Assembly: GCA_018398805.1 (NCBI GenBank)
Contig: JAGFBZ010000363.1
Coordinates: forward strand, 558,001 to 622,000
Reading direction: 5' to 3'
Source of the DNA: Hirundichthys speculiger
Taxonomy: Eukaryota > Chordata > Actinopteri > Beloniformes > Exocoetidae
DNA: 64,000 bases
Part shown: piece by piece, positions 1 to 12,223 of the stretch
Layout: each line of letters starts with the position of its first letter
Position numbering within the stretch: the stretch's first letter is position 1
The notes under the pieces: model-generated
Told to the model about the DNA's origin: nothing
Databases searched by the model: none
What the model saw: only the letters and a program-made list of their open reading frames with translations
Program-made: the position numbers and the translations under genes

Positions 1-1574
1 GCTTATTTTGAATTAACTAAGAGTAGCACTGATTTGTGTAAACACTTGCAAAGCCATGACACGTGTAGGTTGGTTTTCCCTTTCAGAACCAGGTTATATG
101 GGATCTTCACATTTCTCAATTTACTTTGCTTTCCTTTTTCATTTTATTAAGTGTTTTGCAAATGTGTGATGTACTGTGAAAATTCAAGTGCAACAAATGG
201 GCGCTACTGTGGTTTTCTTTGTTCTATTAAAAAGAAAAATGTGCTTGTCTCCTGTCTTTTGCTAGTTGCAGTATTGGTGTCACTGGGTTTTCCGTTCGCA
301 GCACAGTCCCTCTACGCAGTTAGGGGAATATTTAGAGCGGAAATTTATTTCAGGAAACACTGATTCAGTCTTATGTTTCAGAAAAATGAACATAAATCTA
401 CTGATTTTGATTGGGTGTTGCTGCAGAAAAACAGCCAAAGGCTACTTCTTCCTATTTACAGGATTGAATCTGGTGAACCGAAGACAAGAAACTCTACCTC
501 GTTTTGAAATGTATAACATAATCCGCTTCCCAACAGGAGGTGGTGCTGAGTTACTGGAGCAAAGTAACATGATGAGCCGTCACAACAGGGACACAAACAC
601 AAGACACAATAAAGAGCAGCCTTTTGTACAATATAGCATCCTGGGAAGAATGACGACTAACATTTACCAGGTTGACTGCAGCCAAAGAAAATATAGCAAA
701 TAAAAATGTTAGAATTTGTTTTTTTTTCCCTCAAAGTTATCTATACTTTTTCTCCCATAAGGGCAAGCATTCTCACTAAATAAAATGTAAACTTTACAGC
801 AAATAACATCTAGGACACAGTGTCCTCGATATTCACTGACAATATACCCTCTGTATAAAAAGTTCCACCCGTGCTTAATCAAAACCACAATGTGGAGGCA
901 CAAGAAAGAGGCTATTTCAGGGGTTTCAAGATGAATGCTTTCCATTCTGTGATAAAAATGGGCCCCCAAAAAAAACCTACAACTAAACAGAAAACACCTG
1001 TCTGCATGAATGGTTCATTTTTTTAATTTGCTCGACAATAGTTAAATTCTGCCTGCATGACTGCGGTAATGCTTATTTATACAACTGAATACGGTGTTGC
1101 CCCCCCCCCCTCCCACCTCTCTTTTGGCAGAAGGAGATGGAGGTTAACAAGCAGGTTGCAGATGTCTTCCAGTCATTGGGTAATATGAAGAGACAGTGAA
1201 CAAAAGAATAAGCAACTAAAGAAAAAAAGTGAGACAGAAACATGACTCATTACTACTGAAATCCAAAGAAGTGAGAGAAAAAACAAAAGGAAAACCTAAC
1301 AAAGCTGGAGAACAGGTATAAACTGTCAAAAGCAGGTGTCAAGTTCCAGCTGCCCAGTCAGCGGACACAAATAAAGAGTAGCTGCACATTTCCAGTACAG
1401 TACCTGGTCAGTGAGCTGACCCGTGACAAAGAGACAGCAGGTAGGCTCTGTTAATAATCCAGAACAGTTCAGTCTACCAACACTAAAAGCTTGACTGCTG
1501 AGTGTAGCAGTATGACGCTTTCAGGACAAATCAATCTTTTTGATAACAACTGACCCAGAAAGAACCACACAACC
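1..1574. other. No recognised gene; probable FANCM intron sequence
   Basis: I see no exon that matches a known family in this stretch. FANCM runs off the left side and its fifth coding exon was not found here, so this DNA is most simply intron, though that is inference. Open frames such as the one at 266-703 (+) have no domain and no flanking splice logic. A run of ten C near 1102 and several A/T homopolymers are the only low-complexity features. Confidence 0.4.
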
Positions 1575-2509
1575 CATACCTGTCAAGTTTTGGATTTGAA
1601 AATAAGGGACATTTTCTGGTGCCCGCCGTGAGCAGTCCCCTCCATCCCAAACAAGCTGCAGTATCTCCTACATTTTTGGTGTACAAAAAAGCTAAAATCA
1701 CAGCTACACAACTTCCAGAACTTCAGCCAGCTCTTTTGTTTCCAGTGTGCCATTATTGGACAAACTGATCAATCCAGATGTGTCTGACCATTGCTGTGAG
1801 GTCAGACACACCTGGATTAATCAGTTTGTCAATTAATGGCACACAGGAAACAAAGCAGCTGGCTGAAGTTCAGGAAGTAGAGCAGCTGTACATAAAGCCA
1901 CAAGCCTAAATGAAAACACTAAAGGGGTTTATATGAAGAGTATTTATTTGAAGGGATTTGCATATTTTTTGTTCATTTAACATTGCTTGTATTTACATTC
2001 ACATTTGATTTTCATTCCGATTGTTTTCATTTCATATTGCTCTTCTTTCAGTTTTTCATCTCATTTCACGTGACTTTTCTTGACTCTTTTAATGACTTCT
2101 TGTACTCATTTGTTGCAGAGTTTGAATTCTTTATGACTGTTTTGGAAGGAGTGTATTTGTGGACTGGTCCAGAGTAGTTTATTTTACATGAGAGAAGAGC
2201 GCAAACAGTTCTCTTGTCTAACGTCATCCTATTCTCTGTAACAATCTTTATTTTCTTTGCACGCTGTCACTCATCGGATGTTACACACTAACCTCACGAC
2301 ATCTACCACCTACAGTACCTGTAGTAGCTACTGCTGTGGCAATTATCGCGAGGCAAGTGACAGATCTCAGATTGGGAATGTTTTTTTTTTTTTCCCCCCC
2401 TCGGCCCGATGCGGTATTATTATTTTTTAATAACGCAGGTTAAAATACGGGAGATTTATGGGAAAAATACGGGACTTTCCCGGTCAAAACGGGATACTTG
2501 ACAGGTATG
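1575..2509. mobile_element. Non-autonomous hAT-type DNA transposon with internal palindrome
   Basis: The ends are inverted repeats starting CATACCTGTCAAGT, seen at 1575 and as the reverse complement ending at 2509. They are flanked by an exact 8-bp direct repeat ACACAACC at 1567-1574 and 2510-2517. An 8-bp target-site duplication is the hallmark of the hAT superfamily. The 935-bp interior has no transposase frame. It carries a long imperfect palindrome at about 1701-1889 and ends in a segment rich in 'ACGGGA' motifs. The element is presumably mobilised in trans. Confidence 0.82.
1701..1889. repeat. Long imperfect inverted repeat (hairpin) inside the hAT element
   Basis: The left arm (about 1701-1788) reads into a reverse complement on the right (about 1802-1889), with roughly a 10-base loop around 'TTGCTGTGA'. 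Matching blocks include CAGACACA/TGTCTG, GGCACACAGG/CCAGTGTGCC and CTTCAGCCAGCT/AGCTGGCTGAAG. Small mismatches and 1-2 nt offsets are spread along the arms. A transcript across it would fold into a hairpin of about 80 bp. Confidence 0.8.
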
Positions 2510-3030
2510 ACACAACCAGGAGAAAATTATTTAATGCTGAAAAGAGGATTTCAGCAGGGGAAGTTTTACAAAGGCATGTATACACCAGCCACAGGGAGGC
2601 AGCAAATCCCCCCCTCTCACACACACACACACACACTCTAGATTTTGACTTAAGAGAACTAAAAATCAATTCATTAACTCAGAGTTGAATCAGAATTGAA
2701 TCAATTCAGGAAATAAGTAGAAATGCAGACAGATAAAAAGAAATCACTCTTGTAATGAGGATCTTGAGTCAGTTGCGTTTTATTCACGCTGTGCACAGAA
2801 GTTCCTCCCTACTCAAGGAAATGAGCTGAAAAGAGCTCTGACAACCCAGTAAGATGCACAGCCATATAAACTAAACTTACTCCGCATACCACACTAATAC
2901 ACACAAACACATCGCTCCACAACCCACATCTTCCTGTCTGGCAACAGTTAATACTCTTTATTTCTGCTGAGGCCTTCACGTTCCTCACACAGACATTCTT
3001 ACATGATTAAAAAAGATACACATATATCAG

Positions 3031-3860
<830 letters not shown>

Positions 3861-3970
3861 TACTATTAAGAACAAAGACCTCTATGTTACACCACAGTAT
3901 ATAACTAGACTCTAATATTTCTTCATCACAGACCTACTGGGGGTGGGGGGGTATCACTTTAAGTTCCTAC

Positions 3971-6570
3971 CTGCAGGTAGCGTGCCTGGTGAGCCGAAAG
4001 GGCCTCACTCAGAGGGACCACAACCTTCTCCACACTGCGCTGGTGGGAATGAGCCTGGATGTCTGGACTCTCCTCTGAACGCAGCTCAATATGGGCGACG
4101 AGCAGATTGGAGATCACAGACTGCACTGACTGCAGAGATGAAGGAGAGGTTTAAGAACACTTGCAGGTACATTTTATGTTGAAGTCACATCACAGAAATG
4201 TCTTCTTCTCACCTTTGTATCTCCTCCCGGAGTGGCACTGAGAGCCAGGACACGGAACTGCAGAGTCTGGCTGCAGAGCTGTCTGATCACCTGATCGAGA
4301 GGAAAAGGCTCAACAGTGAGGTTACTGTAAGCTCTACATCATTGGCATAGTCAAAATATTTTATTAACGAAGAGAGCTGGAATGCAAACGTCTGCAAGAA
4401 AACATGAAAGAAGCAGTACTCAAGTCTTTTATCATGCCACACTCAATAGCAAGAAAAGGTCTGCTTTAACTGGTCATAAAATGTGTCCAATCTTCACCTA
4501 AGTACAATAACGTACAAACATAAAGTACTTAAACTGATGACATGCAAACAATTAAAGTTTATTGTATCTTTAATTAACGCACCCATTAAACATTCATAGA
4601 ACCATTGGAAAAGGTTTGTGAAGATTAAGCTTAATTACCTCAACAAAACTTGACTGGAGTCAGTGGTTTGTACATCAGGAGTCCAAGTAACAAAATTATT
4701 ATATATTATATTATTATTATTATAACGGCCAAGCATCTTTTAAATGAGTCTACCATACCAAAGTCTTGAAACAGGCAGGGGGTGGAGGAACACCCTGAAG
4801 GAAGCTGCTGCTCTACAAAACAAGTCTACACACCTAAAGTTTATCAAAAAAGCACATAGGCAATCTACAATACTACTGGAAAAAATGTTTTGTGGACTGA
4901 TGAAAGTTAAGGTTAAACTGTTTGGGGAGAATATTCAAAACTACATATGGCACAAAAAGGACACGGCTTAAAACACTTCAGCATAATCCCAAAGGTGAAG
5001 AATGGTGGAAGGTGCATCGGGATATAGGATTGCTTCACTAAATCAAAGCCTGGTCCACTTAGCATCACTGAAGGGACAATTAAGCCCCTTAATTAATTTA
5101 ACATTATATCCTATGTGATAAATGTCAGGGTGGATTTCCAGAAGTTGGGTGATGCAGCATCAAAGTAAATCCACCACAGAACAGCTTCAGATAAAGAAAA
5201 GCAGTCAGAGTAGAACAGTCAGAAACCCATCCACGAATGGGTCACAAGCCAGTGTTCTCCTAATGCTGGTGTGACAGAATAGGATGCAGAAGATAGGGTA
5301 GGATGGGGAAAAAAAGTAAATCACTGTGGTGATGACTAAAGAAAAAAACATCAAAGGAAGTAGAGTAGTCCAGTTGGAGCTCAGACTTTAATCCCACAGA
5401 GATGCTGTTGGATGTCCTAAAGAGTCATTGCAATTAATGGCTGATAATTCCAAGGGATTCTTATACTTCTTACCACTGCATACTCCGTGTCATTTTATGT
5501 CACATAAAAAGGAAGATTTTGTAAGATAAAGCAAGCAACTATCTATGAATGAATGAATTACATTTCAATCTTTCATCTGCAACATAGGACATCATACTAT
5601 ACTGTACAAGAATAAAAGATTTCTGTACCTGACAGTAAGCATGGTTGCCCAATGCCTTATGAGCCTCATCGATCACCACACACTTGACTTGCTTGGCCGG
5701 ACAGGTGTCTCTGGACAGGTCATTCACCATGACCTGAGGGGTGAGGAAGAAGACCCGCTTGGACTTCCATATGTCTTGTCTCTGCTTTGCTGCTGTGCTA
5801 CCTGTGGAATGTATACATCCCCGTTAACGTCTGCTGAAAGCGGGAAAGAGTGTCATGGGTTTTGCATTCATGAGTTTCTTACCTGTCAGCTCAGCCATAT
5901 GTGCCTGGGGGATTCCCATCACTTTATAACAGGCCTCAATCTGCTGGGCCACGAGAGGTTTGGTGGGAGCCATGAACACAATTTTCCCTGATGGATACCA
6001 GCGGTAGAAGTTGTACATGACCACAGAGGCTATAAAGGTTTTCCCCAGTCCAGTGGGAAGACACACCAGTGTGTTTTGAAACAGGGCAGCCCCTGATATC
6101 TGCAGCTGGTACTCCCTGATGGGATAATTCGTGGGATAAATCCATACCTTGGCTGAGGAACTGTCAAATCCAGGGAAGTCTGGATATATCTGCCTACTTG
6201 ATGGTGTAGGTGACAGAGCTGTGTTTCCAGTTCTTACATGGCTGTTATCTTGACACAAGTTAGCATTGTCAAGTTGCAGGCTCCTTTCAGCTTCATAGAC
6301 AGCGACCACCATGAGATCATCGTCGTCGTCTTCATCTTCGGGTGTGACGTCTCCGGTCCTTTCTGGATTCTCAAAGCGTTGTTGACCAGTTTCTTCCCAC
6401 AGAGGATTTCGAGGAGGATATGTTTTACCTACCTGAGCTGAGTGACTCGAGGCTCCTTTGCGCACTCCAGCGGCCTTTTTATCATCTTTTTTCGGCAGGG
6501 CAGCTTTGTTTTGAGAAACAGAGGCACCCCAAGTCTGGAACAAAGTTCTTTGATTTGAACCGAGACTCAT
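3971..6570 (-). CDS. fancm: FANCM, Fanconi anaemia group M DNA translocase (N-terminal part)
   Basis: Four coding exons on the minus strand, 5' to 3': 6570-5883, 5801-5629, 4290-4213 and 4129-3971. All junctions are GT-AG and phases are consistent, giving 366 residues. The start at 6570 gives MSLGSNQRTLFQTWG, matching the conserved vertebrate N-terminus. SF2 helicase motifs are visible: Walker A LPTGLGKT (residues 171-178), motif Ia APTKPLVAQQ (201-210), DEAH in VVIDEAHKALG (274-277) and SAT in LALSATPG (305-307). An acidic run lies near residues 78-86. In the known family, FANCM anchors the Fanconi core complex at stalled forks and remodels branched DNA through ATP-driven translocation. The family is about 2000 residues long, so most of the gene lies left of the window. 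Exon 4 ends in 'YLQ', where human FANCM continues to the rest of the helicase. No frameshift is seen. The gene is divergent from IQCC. Confidence 0.96.
4690..5480 (+). mobile_element. Decayed Tc1/mariner-like transposase relic in FANCM intron 3
   Basis: On the plus strand, opposite to FANCM, the sequence resembles the core of fish Tc1 transposase genes. 'ATGTTTTGTGGACTGATGAA' is followed by a 'GTTTGGGG' block, a 'GGTGAAGAATGGTGGAAG' block and, near 5380-5420, a segment equivalent to the C-terminal 'DLNPTEMLLD' region. Stops and indels break every frame. Edges are approximate, with no clear terminal repeats. Confidence 0.6.
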
Positions 6571-6923
6571 TCTCTCCTGTTGTGATGCAAAACTTTAAGG
6601 AAAAAAGTGCCATGTGTCTAGCAGAAACACTGCAAACGCAACAGAAACATAAGGTCACTTCCTTCGATGCGTATTTTTCAAACTATAATACTGCGACGAT
6701 AATAATAGTTTAAATAATTGGCATTTACGCTATTTTCCTTATTTATTTTTTAAAGAAATAATACATTGTGAAGATATGACAACATTGGATGTGTGAAAGT
6801 AAAGTTATAACGTATTTTCTAAAATTGAGTACTTTTATTTTTTCGGTTCGACACAGGAAGTAAACAAAAAGTTTAAGTTCAACTCCCGCTCTCTGCAGAA
6901 GCGTTTGACATGTAACCATAGCA
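6571..6923. promoter_or_regulatory. Divergent FANCM/IQCC promoter interval
   Basis: About 353 bp separate the FANCM and IQCC start codons, so both promoters must sit here unless 5' UTR introns exist. Two ETS-like cores are present in opposite orientations: ACTTCC at about 6657-6662 and CAGGAAGT at about 6854-6861. Divergent ETS sites are common in bidirectional housekeeping promoters. The interval is AT-rich rather than a CpG island. Promoter activity is inferred from geometry only. Confidence 0.55.
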
Positions 6924-6925
6924 AT
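6912..6925 (+). promoter_or_regulatory. RFX X-box-like motif at the IQCC start
   Basis: GTAACCATAGCAAT matches the RFX consensus GTHNYYATRRNAAC at 13 of 14 positions, the last base being T instead of C. It overlaps the IQCC initiation codon at 6924. RFX factors activate ciliary genes through this motif. It may serve IQCC, FANCM or both. Confidence 0.5.
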
Positions 6926-9900
6926 GAACGGAGGCGAATGGGAGAAGATAATTACGAATTTTCAGGTGACTGTCGCGTTTAACAAATGTACCTTTCTTGG
7001 TAAAGCAGTGAACCTTGTCCTCAACTCCACAGTAATTTTCAGTGTTAAGAACTTGTTAACTCCGGAAAGTAGTTGCTAGAGTTGGCTAGCTGCTAGCATT
7101 GACGTAACTCAACCCTCCTCCATTATGTTGTTACTGAAGTTATTTTTCTCTCTTCTCTAGGCATGCGCACGTGGATACATAACGAGAAATGAGGTTCGAC
7201 GTGCACGTGAGGACTTTGAGGAGATTGTGAAGGAGATAGACGGGGGTCTCTCCCATTTAAAATGGGCTGAGACGGTTGTCTCCATCCCGCACTTCACAGA
7301 CATTGTAAGTAGTGATGTGTCGTTCAATATGAACGAATCGTTCCTATGATTTGGAAGTAGTGAGTCGTCTCTGAGTGATTCGTTCACTTTCATGCAGTAC
7401 CTTCCCTCGTCACTTGTCAGACAGCTGCATAAACTCAGTCAGCTGGACAGGAAGCAGAAATGATTTCTTCACAGAGTCGGTTCTCAGGGACTCGTATATT
7501 TGTCACGTGACAGATACCGAGTCACTGATGTGTATTTGCTTTCTTGGGGTTTCTAGTGGATTTAAATGCTTGTGGATTTTTTTGTATCATACTTTGTCAG
7601 CTCAGCTGAAGCAAACCATGTTGCATTCAGTGTTTAGTGTTTAGAACCGTGTCCTTTTATTTACAACGCGCACCAGTGGGGTTACAGCGCCTCCTGCTGT
7701 AAAATGAACGAAATGACTCAAAAAAAAGATTCGTTCAATTTACTGTCTGAGAGTAAAAGATCCGAGTCAGTAAAAAGATTCGAACTTCACCTCTGTGAAT
7801 TGTAAGTATCAGTCCCATTTTTGTGACAATGTGGTTTAAAAGCCCCCTTTCTCATGTCTCTGCTTCTTGCATTAACAGGCAGGCTCATCTCTTCGTCCTG
7901 GCATCTCTTCGAGAAAGCTTTCAGAGCCAGGATTAGATGTCACTGTTCCCCAGAGCTCAGCATATGTAATAAAAAAGAGAGGGGAGTTGTGTGCCCTGTT
8001 AGAGAGAAAAGAAGCAGAGAAAGATGAGTCACCAGACTGTTTACCAAGCACACCTGTTAGAGGAGATGGAAAGGAGCTGAAACCGAACACTGCTGTGGAC
8101 ACAGATGGTGGGGTGATGGAGAGCACAGGGAGGTCCTCTTCCATCTGGAGCAGTTTGGAGCTAGACATGAGCAGTTACCCTCATAAAGGTAAATTGTATG
8201 GCCAGATTGCAGGTTGTTTGCTGTCATGTAAGGCAAATTAACTCCAATATTATGTGATGGAGTTTTTGTTTCAGTTTGATACAAGAAGAATACTTCAGCC
8301 ATCATACTTTTCTATGACTGATCCATAAGAGAACATCTCGGCTTGTATGACGTTTAGGATTCTTGAATGTACTGAATTGATGCGATTATATTTATAAACT
8401 AGAAAAGCACTCAGAGAGCGCAGACTTACGCCAAGCGCAACAATTATCAAAAAATTGAAAGTAATCCAGAATCCAGGATTTCTTTGAGATCACACCCAAA
8501 ATTAAATCAGTTCTTCATTTTCACATTTCTGACAATTCTTGAAAATGTCATCAAAATCCATCCATAGCTTTTTGAGTTATCTTGAACACAGACAAACAAA
8601 CAAACAGACAGACAGATAAACACCGGCAAAACATAACCTCCTTGGCGGAGGTAATTATACACTGTGCTATTGTGTATGAGGCTCTTCAGTACAATAAATC
8701 TCTGCAGTACTAGTGGAAAGCCAGATCTGAGTGGGGGGGCTACCATGACATTAGATCTTTTACATAATTATTGATAGAAAGAGAATTGTTATACAAATGA
8801 AGTCAAATCATGTTGATAAATCCAGAGTTCGAAGGAGTTCAAAGAAAATAGCTTACACTAGAAACCCATTTATAGTGTACACAGTAAAATTCTAATGTTT
8901 TAATTTTAGAAAATTCCTATGCAGCTGTACTCCCTCACAAAACCACCTAATATTTTTTCTGGGGTAATAGATTTCTTCATTTTTCTTTCAATTTACCAAT
9001 ATATATAATTGCAGAAAAATGTAAAAATACAGTTCATTTTCCAATATGTTGCAGCTCAAGCAAGGCTCAAGTCATGATCAAATGAGATTTATCTGATTCT
9101 ATCATTACTCATAATCACTTCAGAAAATAATGTTTTTTAAAATCCATTGAATTCAGAATTCATGTTCTTCTAGATGAATTGAACACAGTGACTCTTGTTA
9201 AAATATTGAAGTAAAGCTGAGAAAGGAAGCCTTGTGAGTAATTTTTTAAATTTGTAATTCCTTCAGGTCCTCAGCGATACGACCTGGTACAGGAGGTGCC
9301 CCGAACCCCAGAGGCCCTGCGTCTCCAAAGAAACACCCTGACCATGGAGCTTGTGTGGCTTCCAGCAGGCCATTGACAGCAGGAAAAAGGTAATGAATCT
9401 TACCAGGAATAAGAAGATGTAGTACTTACATGTATTTATTCAGCAATTATCATCCTGTTGTAATGGCAATGCTTCTGCTGCAAAAATACATTTGTTCAAT
9501 GATAACAGAAGTAGAAGCAATTTTTGTATATAAAATCCATAAAATAAATCTCATTCAAATAAACTATTGCAAGTTTGCAGGAAGAGTGAGCAGCAGTGAC
9601 GATCAGCTCAAGCTGTTTGAAATACTGAAGCTTTCCAGCCATTTATAATTAGAAAAAAAAACAGTTAATTTCTCAAAATTGTGAATGCTCAGCAGTGCTC
9701 CCTGCTGATTAAAAAAAAACTAAGGCAGGAAATGTTAAAGAAGATGGGGCATGTGCACCAGTGATTTTAAAATTAAATTTGTTATTTAAGTTTTGATAGC
9801 AGTATGATATTTAGTCCTTTTGAATATTTTTAAAAATATTATATATTTTAACCCTTTTTTGCCCCCACCCCCACTTTTTTTATTTTCTTCTTGCTTTATC

Positions 9901-10855
9901 TCATCAACTTCCACAAAAATTAACCCAAAACACACAAGGTTCTATTTCTGTTGATATAAATGCCAGAATCCAGTATAAAACACATATGTCCCTTTGAATT
10001 TAATTCAACTGCATAATGTATAATTTAACAGACAAACCAATAATGTATCTTTAGGACAAAGTTCATTGGGCATCACACGGGGGCAGTTTCTGGATAATGA
10101 CACAGGCCTCAAAAATAGCTTAATCTGTAATAATCATACCTGCTTTGGAAGCTTTGGTCCATGTATCCCATAAATGTCAGCTATTAGTTATATTTGCATG
10201 CATGCATACTAGACAGTTAAGCCCAGTTTCATCATCAGCAAGAGATAGTATGTCTATCTGATTTTGAATTCATAAGTATATATCTCTTTTTTGTGGACTT
10301 GGAGGAGACATTTGGGGGGTACTCCAGGAGTATGGGGTACTGGGCCACCCAGTCCCTGTACAAACAGAGAATTTGGTCCGCATTGCCATTTGTAAGTCGG
10401 ATTTGTTTCCAGTGAGAGTTGGACTCCGTCAGGGCTGCCCTTTGTCAGCTATTCTGTTCATAAATGTTATGTAGAGACAAAGACCTTAATTGTTGGAGAC
10501 ATGTCCTGTGGTCTGATGAAACTAATATTAAACTGTTTGGACATCAAATCTAACCATCATCACATATGAAGGAAAAAGGGGGAAGCGTGGAAATCTGAGA
10601 ACACCATCCAACTGTTAAGTACGGGGGTGGCAGCGTCATATTGTGGGAGTGTTTTGCAAGAGGGACTGGTGTGCTTCACAAAATAGATGACATCATGAGG
10701 AAAGAACTACTTTATTTTATATAGCCTTTAACTACTGATATATCTATTGGCATACTCAAAGATGTGCTACAGACTTGTTTTAATGTTTCTTTTTCTTGTG
10801 TTTTTTTTCTCCTCTACAGTACTTATCACTAAAGGACAGACTGAGTGTATCCTGA
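6924..10855 (+). CDS. iqcc: IQCC, IQ motif-containing protein C (frameshifted in exon 4)
   Basis: Five coding exons: 6924-6965, 7161-7304, 7879-8188, 9267-9389 and 10820-10855. All are bounded by GT-AG sites. Exons 1-2 join to give [11 protein letters not shown], a perfect IQ motif that in this family binds calmodulin or EF-hand light chains. The following stretch ([19 protein letters not shown]) matches human IQCC closely. Exons 4-5 encode the other conserved block, [15 protein letters not shown] followed by QQAIDSRKK and YLSLKDRL. Within exon 4 one extra base in TTCC at 9360-9363 shifts the frame, and a TGA follows four codons later. The family match resumes in the +1 frame and is back in phase for the last exon. 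The intended product is about 217 residues, shorter than human IQCC. A poly(A) signal AATAAA lies at 10997-11002. Its molecular role is poorly known. It is either a sequencing error or a recently broken allele. Confidence 0.88.
7310..7798. mobile_element. hAT-type MITE inserted at the IQCC exon 2 splice donor
   Basis: A 489-bp insert starts TAGTGATGTGTCGTTC and contains repeated GAACGAATCG/GATTCGTTC motifs at both ends. It is flanked by an exact 8-bp repeat ATTGTAAG at 7302-7309 and 7799-7806. That duplication contains the last three bases of exon 2 plus the donor GTAAG, so the donor exists in two copies. The right terminus is less well matched to the left than in the other elements. No coding potential is seen. 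Confidence 0.68.
8440..8662 (+). mobile_element. Non-LTR retrotransposon 3' end (RTE-like tail)
   Basis: It lies in IQCC intron 3. The sequence 'CATCAAAATCCATCCATAGC', an (ACAA/ACAG)n stretch and 'AACATAACCTCCTTGGCGGAGGTAATT' style ending resemble the conserved 3' terminus of fish RTE-type LINEs. No reverse transcriptase is attached, so this is a 5'-truncated copy. Family assignment is from memory of similar tails. Confidence 0.5.
10293..10465 (+). mobile_element. LINE reverse-transcriptase fragment
   Basis: Translation gives [17 protein letters not shown] near 10417-10467, containing the QGCPLS signature of non-LTR reverse transcriptases. Preceding residues ([10 protein letters not shown]) match the same domain. 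It is a short broken fragment in IQCC intron 4, with no intact frame on either side, and abuts the Tc1 relic that follows. Confidence 0.7.
10466..10720 (+). mobile_element. Tc1-like transposase fragment
   Basis: The series 'GGAGACATGTCCTGTGGTCTG', 'TTTGGACATCA', 'GGAAAAAGGGGGAAGC', 'ACGGGGGTGGCAGCGTCATA' and 'GACTGGTGTGCTTCACAAAA' follows fish Tc1 transposase genes closely through the catalytic middle region. Indels destroy the frame. It lies in IQCC intron 4, in the sense orientation. Confidence 0.72.
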
Positions 10856-10996
10856 CAGCAAAAGTAACGTGAACTGGACTCAAATGGTATCTGTGTAGGA
10901 TGTGAGGACATATAAGTTAACAATAAATTAATGACTTTAAAATAGCATTTAGCAAACAATGAACAAATCCCTGTGTATACTGATTTTGTAAAAGTC

Positions 10997-11002
10997 AATA
11001 AA
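10997..11002 (+). terminator. Poly(A) signal for IQCC
   Basis: Canonical AATAAA about 140 bp after the IQCC stop codon, followed by a T-rich stretch (10-30 bp downstream) typical of a cleavage region. Confidence 0.6.
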
Positions 11003-11339
11003 GAGTATTTTTCTACAAAACTGTTTTTTGCGTTTTTTTTGTCTTCTATAGTGTGCATTTGAAGAGGTAAAATTTTGCAGGAAATGGCTCATTCACTAAA
11101 GATCACAGTAAATCCTTGGTTTTTAACACTTTGAGTGTCACATCTGTTGTCTTTTGGTATTAATGTCAGAACTCACAACATAGCAGTTCAAGGTTAGGTA
11201 AATTAAGCAAATCACCTCTGTATTCTGATTTAAAAAACTGTTTTTACACAGTTGTAAAGAATATAGTACACACTCTATTAAATCAAATAGTTTATGTTTC
11301 ATCATTGGGAACATAATTAGGGGAAAAAAAACTAAGATA

Positions 11340-12080
11340 AAAAAATGACCTCAATACTTTGTGTCAATGGATATTCTTATCAAAAACAGCCAATGTGCAG
11401 AGGTGGGTTGAGGTGAGGTGGGGAAAAAAAATTAAAGTAAAAATGATCACTTCCCCGGTTTTAAGTGATCAGTTTTCTGTCCTATGTATCAGTATCAATC
11501 TCCCACATTGTTTTGGAGGATTTCACCCCACCAAGTTTCTTTACAATCTTTAATTTCATAGAGATCACAGTTCACATAATGACTGCTAAATGTGCCGATC
11601 CCGAGGCTTCAGAATAAGTCCAAGTCATCTCCCTCCCTCCTCTATGCTTGACAGTTGGTATGAGGTACTTGTCTTGATTTGCTGTTTGGGTTTCACCAAA
11701 CATTTGTGCTGTTCATTATGACCAAATGAACAGCACATTTAGATAGAAGAGACTTTCTCCCGGCAACACTTCTTGTCGGGAAGTGCTGCCAGGAGAGGTC
11801 TAGAGTCAGAGTTGTTACTCTTAAGAATTTTGGCAATTTTTCAAACCACTACACAGTCTGAACTGAAGCAAATGTGTTTAAAATAGGACGGTTGGTAATT
11901 GTAATGATTTTTCTTTTCCCAGCTGTGAATAATTTCTCTTATTGTACAATGATGAACACCAGATTGTTTGAAAATGGCCTGATGTTACCCCTTTCATCCT
12001 ACCCCTGGTATGTTTAGTATTGGCACTAGAATCATCTGGTCTTATTATTATTATGCCTGATTTATTTGATAATAATTTTT
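11340..12080 (-). mobile_element. Decayed Tc1/mariner-like element between IQCC and DCDC2B
   Basis: Read on the minus strand, the interval contains fish Tc1-like blocks. One is a 'TTTGGTGAAACCCAAACAGC' block near 11680-11700, followed by 'CTCATACCAACTGTCAAGCATAG'. It has no intact frame. A local inverted repeat at about 11758-11795 (TCCCGGCAACACTTC...GAAGTGCTGCCAGGA) lies inside. Boundaries are approximate. Confidence 0.5.
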
Positions 12081-12223
12081 TGGAAAAGGCAGACAACTAG
12101 GGAGGGGTATCTTATTGATTCAGCTTACAATACAGAGACCCACCCTTTCTCCCCTCCTCTGTCCGTCTCTTTTGTTGTGGTTTCTGCCGATGGTTTGGCC
12201 AACAAAGCCAGTCATTGCTGCAT

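Noticed and set aside
266..703. 145-codon plus-strand frame
   Set aside because: No domain, no splice context and no similarity I recognise; probably chance in intronic DNA.
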